From: Curvularia sp. ZM96
Lineage: Eukaryota; Ascomycota; Dothideomycetes; Pleosporales; Pleosporaceae
NCBI GenBank assembly: GCA_022457065.1
Contig: JAJGBQ010000004.1
Coordinates: 1,116,001-1,180,000, forward strand
DNA: 64,000 bases
Direction: 5' to 3'
Part shown: piece by piece, positions 1 to 11,235 of the stretch
How the letters are laid out: every line of letters starts with the position of its first letter
How positions within the stretch are numbered: the first letter of the stretch is position 1
Translations under genes and position numbers: made by a program
The notes under the pieces: generated by a model
What the model was told of the DNA's origin: nothing
Databases searched by the model: none
What the model saw: only the letters and a program-made list of their open reading frames with translations

Positions 1-171
1 TTTCGGTACTGGAGAACAAACTTTAGTGTCCCCCAGCTCTCCCACAGAGTCGGTTGAAGGAGTAAAAAAGCCACACACATCGATCACGCCTCTCTACCAT
101 GCTTAATTCGTATCTCCATGCCTCTTTACGCCTCATATGCACCATCTCCTTTTCCTCCCCACCTGCAAAAC

Positions 172-2764
172 TTAGACCTTGTTCTCAAGTCTGCGCTCAT
201 CTCTCAGCTTGACCAGCTTCTCGACCACCTCATCAAGCGGTACAATGACACCACGCTGTTGCGTTTCCTGGTCATCACGGTTTCTCCAGTTGACAGCCCT
301 TGCCTGCTGCTCTTCCGCACCCACAACCATGATGAAGTTGTATAGTGCCAGCTGTGCTGTGCGGATCTTCTTTTGCATAGTGTTGCCACTGATGTCAATA
401 TCGGCGTGCAAACGGTTCTTGCGGAGCACAGCCTGGACTTCCTTGACATAGTCGTTGGCGCTTGGCATCACGGGAATGACCATGACCTGACGAGGAGAAA
501 GCCAGAAAGGCCATCGGCCTGCAAAGTGCTCTGTGAGAATACTGGCATTGGTTAGCGGGGATATTGCAACCATGAACGAGAATCTATACTTACGCAATGA
601 AACGCTCAAAGGAGCCGTAGATGGCGCGGTGAATCATGACAGGGCGCGCGTAACCTGGTTGTGGTTCCTTAGGCTTCTTAGCGACGGTAGTATCGGTGCC
701 TTCTGCCTTCTCCTTCTTCTCCTCGACTTTCTCAGTCTCTTGAGGTTGTTCCTTTGTTTTTGTAGGAATGACCTCAGAAGTCATGTACTCAAGCTCGAAC
801 TGGATTGGCAGCTGGAAGTCGAGTTGAATGGTAGCGCACTGGAACTCGCGCTTCAAAGCATCAGAGATGGTGATGTCAATCTTCGGTCCATAGAAAGCAC
901 CATCACCAGGGTTGAGCTCCCAAGCACCACCACCCTCGGCGGTAAATTGGTTCAAAGCCTCAGTCAACTTCGCCTCGGCCTTGTTCCAGGTCTCAATATC
1001 ACCGAGGAAGCCCTCAGGGCGCGTACTCAACTTCAGCTTAAAGGTAAAACCGAACTTTCCGTACACAGCTCTGAGGAAGTCGAACAGCGCAGAAATCTCC
1101 TCAGTGATCTGGTCTTGGGTACAGAAAACGTGAGTGTCATCCTGCTGGAACCTACGTACACGGGTAAGACCGGTAAGCGCACCGCTGGCTTCGTTTCGGT
1201 GTAGAATACCAAAGTCAGCCATGCGAATGGGCAACTCCCTGTAACTGCGTTCGCGGTGCCCGAAAATCAAGCAGTGACCAGGACAGTTCATTGGCTTCAA
1301 CGCCCACTTCTCCTTCTCGACATCGAAAGTAAACATGTCTTCGGCATAGTGTTGCCAGTGACCTGAAATCTTCCAAAGCGAAGAATTGAACATGTTTGGC
1401 GATCCGACTTCCTGGTATCCACGGTTCCAGTACTCCTCACGCAGAAAGGCTTGCAATGTGTTGTAGATGATCTGACCATGCGGGAGGAAGAAGCATGAAC
1501 CAGGGCTGTACTCGTGGAAGAAGAACAGTTCCTGTTCCTTTCCAATCTTACGGTGGTCGCGCTTGGCAGCCTCTTCGAGGAACTTGAGATGTTGCTGCAT
1601 CGAGTCCTTGTCAGGGAATGATACACCATAGATACGTTGCAGGCTGTCGTTCTTGGCATCGCCCAAGAAATATGATGCAGAGTTCTTCATGATCTTGAAC
1701 TGCTTTATCCGTCCAGTGTGTGGTACGTGTGGTCCTCGGCAGAGATCAATGAGTGGTCCATTACGGTACACAGTGGTGAAGCTGCCGTCAGGAATCTTAT
1801 CTTTGATGATGTGCTGCTTGTACTTGTTGGACTTGAACATCTCGAGCCTAGGACAGGTCAGGAAATTCACCACAAACTGCTGATGAAACTCACAAATCAT
1901 CCTTGGACAGGGTCAGGCGCTCAAAGACTTGCTTCTCCTTGACGATGCTGTTGACAATGGTCTCGAGCGGCTTGTGATCGGCGTGATCAACTGTGCCGTT
2001 CTCTGGAAGGGCCATCTAGAATACAATCAGCAACGCTTTTGGGTACTCGTGACGCAACTGACCTCGTAGTAGAATCCATCCTCGATAGGAGGGCCAATGC
2101 ATAGATCGCAGCCAAACCTGCGTTCCGAGGCCTCTCCCAAGATATGTGCACTCGAGTGCCAGAAGACCTTCTTGCCTTCGGGGTCGTCAAACGGCAGAAG
2201 CTCTAGCTTGCAGCTCTTCTCCAGTGGTCTCTCAAGATCCCACAGAGTTTCGTCTGGTGTACCCTTGTCCAGACGTGCGACAACAGTGCGCTCAAAGAGG
2301 CTCTTTGAGATGTTCCGCGCAATGTCGGCAGGGCTGGTGACCCATGATTCGCCCTCAATGTTCTTGCCATCTTCCAGCGTAATGGTGATTTTCTCTGTTA
2401 CAAGGGCAATAAGTTAGTTGTGTGCCAAAAGGTCTCGTGCGCAGGCGATGAGCGTACCGTGTGGCTTTTGAGCGATCTCCTCGTCGTACTTTGCCTTCAG
2501 CTTCTCGCTGGGACACAGTCAGTATACAGTCACGCAAAGGATTCATTGCCTTCCTTACAAGATCTGAATGCGATGGTCTATGAAAGCTGGCGCAGGATCG
2601 AGCATCAACGGACGCCCATCACCAGCATCGCCCTTGGCCTTCTTTTCCTTCTTTGGTTTCGCGGCCTTGTTTCCTTTTTGCTCGGCTTGCTGCTCGGCAG
2701 AAACAGCCAGGTTTTTCACTCCCTCGACAGCCGAGTTGACGGCATCTTTCACTGCGTCCGCCAT
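172..2764 (-). CDS. THS1: Cytoplasmic threonyl-tRNA synthetase
   Basis: Charges tRNA-Thr with threonine in the cytosol (class II aminoacyl-tRNA synthetase). My model has six exons: 2764-2559, 2507-2458, 2394-2063, 2015-1894, 1847-594 and 541-172, all phases closing, about 777 aa (yeast Ths1 is about 734). It starts MADAVKDAV with a Lys-rich eukaryotic extension. A TGS domain (KITITLEDGK) and the editing-type second domain (SSAHILGEA, with an HxxxH-like region) follow. The class II core shows the zinc ligands Cys in MNCPGHC, His in QDDTHVFC and His in VMIHRAIYGS, and motif 2 around RMADFGILHRNE. The C-terminal exon is the anticodon-binding domain (WPFWLSPRQV to VVGAEEQ). There is no obvious mitochondrial presequence. 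It is divergent from GAR1 with 388 bp between start codons. Identification is secure; small errors in exon edges are possible. Confidence 0.95.
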
Positions 2765-3152
2765 GGTGTTGTTGCTGTCGAGTTTGAAGCGCGCTGGGCG
2801 GGTATTATAGCCGTTGTGAGTCAAACACTGCACAGGGTAGTGTGACTCGAGTTGTCGTGCAGATGAAATGAATTGGCAAGGCAGGGTGACTTCAAACCAA
2901 TCTAGAGAGTCAAATTTGGGTGCAAAGCAACGTCAGACTCATACACAATTTCAGAATGCTCCACGCCCACGACAGCCCACCTTGGTCTTGGCAGGCGCAT
3001 TTGGTGGGGTTATGCGGCGGAAGGAGCCCTCGGCGAAACGTGAGACCGATTGGTCGTGGCCTTCCAACTTCATTTTCCTCTCGAACTTTTCGCGAAGCTC
3101 TCGAACAAGCTCACCTTTCGCGCACCGACCACTTTCGACAACAACAGACACA
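2765..3152. promoter_or_regulatory. Shared divergent promoter, THS1/GAR1
   Basis: These 388 bp separate the start codons of two translation/ribosome-biogenesis genes transcribed apart. Pyrimidine-rich tracts (tttcctctcgaacttttcg) precede the GAR1 start. I see no clear TATA box, which fits a housekeeping promoter. ORFs here do not look like protein. Confidence 0.5.
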
Positions 3153-3982
3153 ATGGCATTTCGCGGAACTCCTCGTGGCGGTCGCGGCGGCGGCTTCGGC
3201 GGACGTGGTGGATTTTCTGCTCGTGGAGGCATGTGGCACGTTCTGAGCTGTACAGGATTTCCCAGCTAATGCGCAACAGGACGTGGTGGAATGGGAGCTT
3301 CTTTCGGACCCCCAGACACTGTTATTGGTATGCAGGGCACTTCGATATCAAGAGGCTGTGGCTAATCTCTTGTTAGAAATGGGCAAGTTCGTCCACGACT
3401 GCGAAAACGAAATGTTCTGCGAATCGATAAACCCCAAGATTCCGTACTTCAACGCGCCCATCTACCTGGAGAACAAGGTACATATACTGCGACACCACAA
3501 CCAAAGAGAAAACAGGGTTGACACATCTGCAGACACCCGTTGGCAAAGTCGACGAGATCTTGGGCCCACTGAACCAGGTCTACTTCACCATCAAGCCGCA
3601 AGAAGGCATACAGGCAAAGTCATTCAAGCCCGGCGACAAATTCTACATTGGAGGCGACAAGCTTCTTCCCCTTGACAGGTAAGATGGCCGATGGCATTTT
3701 TTAGTCTGGCGCGCTAACCAAACCAGGTTCTTGCCTAAGCCCAAGCCCGTTGGAGGTGTGACAAAGGTCAAGAAGCCCGCTGGTGCAGGCCGTGGAGGAG
3801 CACGAGGTGGCGCTCGCGGCTTCGGAGCTCGCGGTCGTGGAGCACCACGCGGACGAGGCGGACCTCCTGGACGTGGAGGTTTCGGTGGCCGTGGTGGAGG
3901 TCGTGGCGGAAGCGGTGGCTTCTCAAGAGGCGGTGGCCGTGGCGGCGGTGGTTTTGGTGGACGTGGACGAGGAGGATACTAA
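3153..3982 (+). CDS. GAR1: H/ACA snoRNP subunit Gar1
   Basis: Gar1 is a core protein of H/ACA ribonucleoproteins, which guide pseudouridylation and pre-rRNA processing in the nucleolus. Five exons (3153-3228, 3280-3327, 3377-3477, 3533-3678, 3727-3982) give 208 aa. An N-terminal Gly/Arg-rich tail (GGRGGGFGGRGG) is followed by the conserved Gar1 core: FVHDCENEMFC, PYFNAPIYLENK, VGKVDEILGP, YFTIKP, FKPGDKFYIGGDKLLPL, FLPKPK. A long C-terminal RGG tail closes it, as in yeast. The first intron only restores the frame well with a GC donor (GAG|GCATGT at 3229) and a branch site at 3265-3270. A GT donor at 3224 (CTC|GTGGAG) would also keep the frame but is a weak match. It is divergent from THS1. 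Identity is secure; the first junction is less so. Confidence 0.93.
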
Positions 3983-5203
3983 GTGCTTTCGGCCTGGGAT
4001 GACGATCACCTCATTCGGGACACGCTGGAGAAGCGCTGCCGTTTGCGCTGCCGTTTCTGCTCGAGCCTACGATTACCCTCCGATACCATGATCATTTGTC
4101 GGCGTTTTGGAGTTGCGACGGAATCACTGTAACATGTCGAAAATATGGCGCCCTGTTGCGGACATTTTGAGACGGATGCCCGGGTTATTTTTCTCTAGCC
4201 AAACTACTATCAAGTTTACATGCGCTCGCAAACACACGGTTGAAAAGGCCTGTATGTGGATTTATGATTGATCGTTGGTGTAGAGGGTGATGGCGCTTCG
4301 CTACCAAGGCGGAGATATCACCATATGTCAAACTAGAGTTAACGCATCAAAATAGCGTCACAAAGAAACACAGAGTTGCGTGTTGCCTTGTCTTGACTGC
4401 AATCGTCTCGATGTGCTGGTAGTTTTGCAGACCTCCTTCGTCAACTCATAATTTACGATTCAACCCAGACGACGACCTTTGCCATCCTCAACATGTACAA
4501 AAAGCAAAACAAGCAAAGCGCATGTGCATGTGCATGGTGACATCAACGTCACAATTGTCAAATACTCCGTGTTGTCTTGGATGATCGAAAAGTTGGCCCT
4601 TTTCCGATGGGGCCTTTTGCCGCAGCCAATAGACCATCATTTGCAGTATGCCAGCCATCCCAGCCCAGCCTCCCCTACGCCGTCGCGGGGGTCCGCGGAA
4701 GCATCAACAACAACAGGTTCTGTAGGTGCGTCGACCACTTTTACGTCTCCTTTACACGATCCGTCCGTCTTTTCTTTTTCTCTGTTTTCCTCACCAGTTT
4801 CGCGCATCCAAAGGGAGTGATCCAGTACCACCGAGCTCTCCGCATTCTGCCCCACAACAATCCCACGGTGTTCAAACCTCACCCATCACGTCACTCACTC
4901 GCTTGCGCCAATTCCCACAGTTACCGTACGACGGCGCACAGAGACTCGGAGACAAGGTTGCGAGAGACTGATTATCGCTAGAAGAGACGGATATCTAAAC
5001 AATTGACAGTGAAGAGAGGAGAGGTTGCGACGCTGCCAAGTTTGTAAATAATCGACAGTAAACAAGGCAACGGAGCTCCACAACTTGGGATACCATTGCA
5101 GCGACACAAGCGCAACGACATTTCCATCCTGCGCGACTTCGGCTGAAATACTTCCTCCACAGAATACGCTCGACGAAGCCCCAGGGCTCGACAATCCGAC
5201 AGA
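3983..5203. other. Intergenic, no gene seen
   Basis: This 1.2 kb holds the GAR1 3' flank and the 5' flank of the next gene. Open frames at 4479-4981 are short, overlap in several frames and lack protein character. CT-rich stretches (tcttttctttttctctg) near 4770 resemble fungal promoter tracts. Confidence 0.5.
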
Positions 5204-5927
5204 ATGGCGCGCGCGGGTCACTCAGGCACAGTCGTGGGCTCGGCGATAGTAGTACGAGAAAAGTACTACTGGCCGGACCTACAACTGAATATCTGGACAA
5301 TCGTCATGTTGGCGACAGCAGGCCTGATATTAGGTGTGAACGCGCAGTTCATGGAGATACAGAATCGAATGGGGCTAGGAACGCCATGGTACGTGAATGT
5401 CCACCATCTCAACAGAGAAGGAAGCCCAATAGACGCAACTCTCTGGAGACAACTACTAATGTAATACTCACATAGGATCATGCCTTATGGCGTTACAGTC
5501 GGCACCCTCGCCATCATCTTCATCATCATCGAGATTGTCTACATTGCGCAACGCAAGCTCGTTCCTAGCATCATGATGCTGTTTTCCTTCATCCTGCTTG
5601 TCCTCTTCATCGCTGGCGTTATCGGAACCGCGATACAACTCTTCGCCGGGCCCAACATCAACAACCAATGCAATACCTATGTATTCAACAGCGATGCAAG
5701 GGGGCCTAACATGGAGACATTGGCCTTTTTGCAGCAGAGGAACATATGTAAGTAAACGTGCAATTTTCCAGAAAATCGAAAGTCGCAAGGTGGATCAGTG
5801 GCTAACGGAGCTGTACTTAGGTCAAAACTGGCAGGCTCAATTTGCGTTCTGGATCATCGGAACAGTGTTTCTCATCTGGATGATGGTCATGGCCAGCCAA
5901 GTCAACTCGAACACATATGTCCGGTAA
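5204..5927 (+). CDS. Four-TM (MARVEL-like) membrane protein
   Basis: Three exons (5204-5388, 5476-5747, 5821-5927) join in phase to give about 187 aa. Four hydrophobic segments are visible: LNIWTIVMLATAGLILG, VTVGTLAIIFIIIEIVYIA, a long one from IMMLFSFILL, and FWIIGTVFLIWMMVM. Both ends are predicted cytosolic. The loop between TM3 and TM4 carries one Cys (NNQCNTY) and a second Cys lies at the last junction (NIC). Topology and size fit small tetraspan families such as MARVEL/SUR7-like proteins, but I cannot assign it to a named family. It is probably plasma or endomembrane; its role is unknown. The gene is real (clean splice signals, GTACGT and GTAAGT donors); only the function is open. Confidence 0.8.
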
Positions 5928-8646
5928 ATAGGGTGGCCAGGTTCTGGCTACTCTTCTCTTGTGGAATGATTTTAGCCGCTTCTTTGCGTGTATTTTTTTT
6001 TTCTATTTTTTCTTTTCTTTTCAACACTTCATGCGCCACGTGTCTACGAGGATGACGATGGCTGGGCTGTATGATTTGATTTGAGCAGCCACGGCGAGTA
6101 TAGTAACGCACGGCTGATGGATGAGATATCGATGAGCTTTACGGATTGCAGCGAATTGAGCGCATGCGTGTGGGAGGGACAGACGATGGGACTTTAGCAA
6201 TGGTAACGAAGGACAACGGGTGTCAAATGATAGTAAAGTGAAAGATACGAATACAAGTATGAACATGCCCCATAAATACCTACAGGTGTTGAAATAACCA
6301 TGGATACTTGTATGCACTTGTACTCTCTAGTCTGGCACCTGTATCTGCATCCGTCATCTAGCTCACATTTCCCCGCATAGCCATTGACGCTGCCAACGAT
6401 GGTTACGCGGCCATGCAGAAACCTTTCGCTTTGTTGCCATGTCCGTAGCTCAAGACACTAGGACAGAAGCTCTCTTAGTCGGGGCCACTATAACAAGCTC
6501 GATTGCTCGAAACGGCTGAAATGAGCATGCCGGAAAAAGCAACGAGAGGTATACGAGAACAGTTATGATGGAGGGAGGGCGAGATGATCAACCCACGCAC
6601 CCCTTTCTTTCCTGGTGCACACCACGAGATAAGGCTCAAAGTGAGTTGGATGCAAGGAGCGAAGGCGTCTCATTATCCTTGATGCGCATTAGAAAAAAAT
6701 AATAATAATCACAATGCGTTATCAAGTCGTAATGTAAGGGATTCTGAGGGATACTCTGCCCTTTGCAAACTAAACCTTCTTCTTCCACCATAAACAGTGG
6801 TGAAAAAAAAAACAGCTAATTCGGCAAACATCTACCTTCCCATTATCTCCATCACACATCAAGCCCAGAAGGGGCGTAACTTTGATAAAGACGTCAACAA
6901 GCTCGAGCCAGCCACCATTCCCCCTACTCCCTCTTCATCTGGCGCGCCCACCGCCCCCTTAGCGAAACAAGGCCCGTTCATCACCTAGCCGACGGGGGGC
7001 ACTTGCGACAACACCATGACGCCTTGATGAGATAATGTAGAAAGTTGCGATTTCACTGCCCACTTTATGTGTATTTTCTTCTGCCTTGGACAGTTATGTC
7101 GAGCACCGCAAGTCTGGTAACCTAGCCATGTTAGCTAGGCCACACATCAGCAACCAACCAGCCAAGCGTCAAACACTGCTGCTTTCCGACCAACGAGAAA
7201 GGCTCGATCGACGATCGCCCCGGCGCGCCCGGCAAATCCATGCCTCCCTCTCTCCTCGTGCATGGTAACGGTAACTTAACTTGCCCTCAAACAGCCACAC
7301 ATCAACGCACGTGGTTACAATACAAGTCTTACCTCATCCCGCGTTTTCTACCACCCCCTCCCCCTTTCGTACTAGTAGATACACCCCCAGCAAGGCTGGG
7401 CTGTCCTTATATAGCAACAAACCATCTCGGCACTAGACCCAGAAAACCAAATGCATTCAAGCGTAGGATAGGGTAATCGACGCCGCGGATCGATGCCGGC
7501 CAGCCAACCAACCAAACCAGGCGTTTGGGTTAGAGTGGACAAACCACTCCCAACCCCTCGCCGGCTGGGGCTCGTTCGGTTTTCTTGCCTTGTACATAGG
7601 AAAGGTGAAGAGGAGCAAGCACAAGTGAGCCAATCAAGACGGCCTATATCTTCCAACACGAAGCTGGCGCGCAGAACGCGTCGGCGTCATTGGTGTCTTT
7701 TTGCGCGTATTCATCTTACTGTTACGGCACTCCGTTGGGCGTCGCTCGGTGGGGGTTCGGGAGTTCTTTTGGTTGCTGATGTGTGTGTGAAGTGAGGGGA
7801 AGGGCAAGGGGTGGCTGGAGGGTTGGCAACACAAAAAGAAAGGTGGCTGGGGAAACAGGCTCGCTTCACTTTGCTGAAGACAGAATCGGCGTGGTGTTTA
7901 TCAGCTGACATCATCGGAAATTGTTCCCATGTGCCCTTTTTCTCGGGGCAATTTTAGTAAATTGCAGGTAGTCATCGTGTCATGATCGGGATGGGACAAC
8001 TGCACAAAAAATTGCATCGATTAGCGAGATCGAAAAATGGTAATACGGCACACGATGATTCAGCGACTGGTGGTTTTGCCTATCTGTCTGTACATACGGA
8101 AAAGGCGCAAGGCGCATTTATCCAGTGCCTTCCTTAGGCGCTGAGTCCTGGTCTATAATATACTGTGACGCTGCTATGCTAGGCCCCGCTGATAGCAAAT
8201 AAAAAGGAAACTAAGTGAGCTAGAATACAGGTGACGAAATAGATGCTTTGATAGAAAATGCTGCGAGATGAGGTAAGTAGAAGCGCTTGCGCAGTCGCTA
8301 GGGCGAGCTGCTGCCAAAGGGTAATTGTGCGACATGGAAAAGGATCAAAAAAAAAGGTAGAAAACGTGTGCAGTGACGCATCAGGTATGAGAATCGACGT
8401 GTCCCGTCCTAAACCCCGGACCAGGCAGGGTCTCACCAAACCGCCATAAACGCCGTGCTTTTCAAAAGAAAGAAAAAGAAACCAAATCAACAGGAGAAGT
8501 CAACAACAGTCGGTGCGGGCTGTGCATCCAGTAATTGACCATAAGCCATTAAACGCACGCCCGGTAGTTGCATTGTCATAGTGTCGTGCCCTAGCGCTTG
8601 CTTGGGGGGTATGTCGTGACGGGGGTAAGTAGGTTGAGACTGGCAA
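5928..8646. other. 2.7 kb gene-poor interval
   Basis: This lies between the tetraspan gene and the 3' end of the Nrm1-like gene. It holds poly-A/T runs (6000, 6690, 6806, 8348), pyrimidine tracts and C-rich segments (7350). ORFs of 60-100 codons at 6797-7800 overlap one another in different frames without domain signal. No tRNA cloverleaf or repeat was found. Confidence 0.5.
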
Positions 8647-9884
8647 TCACGATATGAGCTCGCCACCGAGTTCCATACCTAGATCGATCTTTCCAACATG
8701 GGCACGAATATGCGAGCCATCGCCAGTAGGAGGGACCATGTTGTCAAAGTTGATGTGACGTCGAGCTTCTCGTACGGCTGCGGGTGTTCGAGTTGCAACT
8801 GGTGTGCGGTTCCACGATGGGTTGGGCTGCGCAGGGCTGGGCGACATGTTGAGGAACTCTGCAAAGTTCAGGTTTGTCGAGGGCGTGGCCAGTCCAAAGC
8901 CTGTGTAATGGGATCCACCACCTCCGGGAGTTGACATCATGGACGAGGGGAGAGGTGTGGACTTGGACGGGGGTGTGGATGGTGCGAGCATCTGTGGCTT
9001 CTGATGACCCGGGCGGACAGGCGTCGGTGAAGTGGCCAGGTACATGAGCAGGGTTGCATCGTCGTCGCCCTGTCTTCCTTCGCGAGCTGCACCAGCAGCA
9101 TTGAATCCACGTTGTCGGAGGCGTGCTGAGCGAGCGACGTCAGGGGGTGGTGTGCGTGGGGCTCTCGGCGGCGACGACTGGAAGTGGGAGCGGCTCAAGG
9201 AACGGTTTAGCGAGAAAGATGTGATGGGCAGGTCTTCGTCGTCGTCTTCAGACAGCAAGGGAGATTGGGGGTCGGCAATGGTTGATGTTTCCGAAACAAA
9301 GGACAGGCTTGGCACGTGCTGACGGCCGAAACGGGCATGCCTGCGGTGGTAGACAGGCGAGGATTCGGGCAGCTGGAAGCTGTTTTTCCACGATGTAGCG
9401 GCGCTCGTCGATGTGCGGACTTTGACCCTTGCGTGGTTGCTCGAAGCCGGGTATTTGTTGGTGTTGGGACGCTGGCAACGGGGCCGTTTGCTGTGGCCGT
9501 AGCTGCTTCCTGACCGGCTCTCGGAGCGACGAACATTGTCTGAGAAGATGGGGGCCTGGAGCGGAGACGAGTCGAGGACGCTGGGTTGGTAGAAGCGCTC
9601 CGAGACGCTGGAGACATCCGACATGGCTTCGTTGCTGGAGCCGGGGCGCTTACGCTTGCGTTCGGCACCGTCGAGGACGGGCTCAATGGCATCGAGGCTG
9701 AGGCTCTCCCAGCCATTCTTCATCTTGACGTTGGCCAGAGCAAGGCGGTTCTGCAGGGTCCGGGTCATCTAGAGGGGATACACTATCAGCACAAAGAGGG
9801 CGAGGGATGGAAGGCAGGGAGATGTACCTTTGAGACCTGGGCCCTTCGCAGGACCTTGGACGCAACGTCGTCCTGTTCAGCCAT
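8647..9884 (-). CDS. Nrm1/Whi5-like G1/S transcription corepressor
   Basis: Two exons: 9884-9828 (MAEQDDVASK to AQVSK) and 9768-8647, joined in phase across a 59-nt intron; 392 aa. Just after the junction is TLQNRLALANVKMKNGW followed by ESLSLDAIE, which matches the short Whi5/Nrm1 (GTB-type) motif that binds SBF/MBF transcription factors. Near residue 260 is DDATLLMYLATSPTPV, a second block I associate with Nrm1-type proteins. The rest is low-complexity, rich in Ser-Pro and Thr-Pro sites (TPPSKSTPLPSS, SSPPRAPRTPPP), as expected for a CDK-regulated nuclear repressor. An acidic patch (SEDDDEDLP) lies mid-protein. The inferred role is repression of MBF/SBF genes at the end of G1/S. Family call is good; Nrm1 versus Whi5 function cannot be separated by sequence. 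Confidence 0.8.
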
Positions 9885-11235
9885 GGTGGAGTGGGTGCAG
9901 CGAGGAGAACGAGGGGACAGGCAGACAGGAGGGGATTGGGGTTGCGGATGTTGTGCTCAGGGCCCGGGTGACGTCTGGGTTTGTAGAGTAGCTACAGACG
10001 AAACAGCATTTGGGCGGGAGCTGAGGTGACGACCGGGCAAGGAATGTGAGGAGCGGATCGAAGTGGACTAGCTCAAAAGTCTGCGGCAGCACAGGCCCCG
10101 TGGTGTCGGGGCGGCGCAGGCGTGAGGAGGTCTAGGTGGTAGGCGGGCTAGGGGCAGGATATATCCATTAGTGAATGGGCAGCGGGCTCCTATCCGGGCG
10201 CTGGAGCCTTGGTGCGGTCGCCTGCAACAAAGCAAAGTCGTCTGGAGAGGGTTGGCGGCTGGCAGGGGTCGAGTGGTGGCTGCGTGTATGTTACGGTGAG
10301 GGCGCTGACTAAGGCGTACTGTACTGTATGTAACCTTGGCATCGAGCTGCGTTTGGCCATGCGCCGCCCGCCGCCCGCCGCCTCTGCTCTCTACACAGTA
10401 CATATCCGTACATGGCACATAGCTAGCCGTCTGGCTAGCAGCGAATCGTCCCAAGCGACACCAGACACGCAGCGAGCAGCGAGAGCGGGGCACTGGTGGA
10501 GACGGATGCAGCATCAGCGTGGGCAGACATCACGACACGGGCATAGGCAGTCTCTACCATCAAGTACGGCGTATGTAGAGAGCAGAGGCGCCGGGCGTGC
10601 CATGGCTCCGACGAACTGCCAACGGCGACGGGATGGGAGAGGGCACCCAGGCTGTCCCAAAGCGGCTAGGGGCCGGCGGCTGGGACGGGCTAACAGTTGA
10701 CGGGCAACGTCATCGCCTTCAGTCGCGCCGACATCTCAAGTCACCACAAGAGGCTCGCAGCACGCCAGGCCCGAACTTATGCGGGCTGCTCACGGCCACG
10801 GCAATTGCTCACACATGCGCGCTTCCTGCCAGACCAGCTTCTGCGCACCATGCCGCGCCTCCCCAGACCATCTGTTCGGGCCTGCTAGCCCGGATCGACG
10901 CAAGCAAGCAAGCAGGTTCGCAAGGAGGCTACTTCACGCCCGGCTCCCTCGTTACCCACCGTGAATCCTACCTCCGTCCTCCGGTCTCCGTCTCTCCTCC
11001 ACCATCTCCTGCTTCTCTGCTTCCACTCGCTTGTGCCCGTCTGCGTAGCCCTTCTCGTTGTAGCATAACTATTGCATTGCCATTACCGCTTCCCACTCGC
11101 TGTCACGCACCTCCACTGACTATCAAAGCCGCATTACGCGTCCTCTGCCCGCTCCACATAACCCACCTTTCCTCGCCCGCTCCCTACTTCTATGCTTCCA
11201 TAGTTCGTTCTGTCTACTAGCGCGCCGTCGACACT
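9885..11235. promoter_or_regulatory. Divergent 5' region, Nrm1-like/metalloprotease
   Basis: This 1.35 kb separates two divergent start codons. It is GC-rich in the middle and pyrimidine-rich (cctccgtctctcctccacca) just upstream of the protease start, typical of fungal 5' UTRs. The small ORFs here look like compositional artefacts. Confidence 0.5.
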
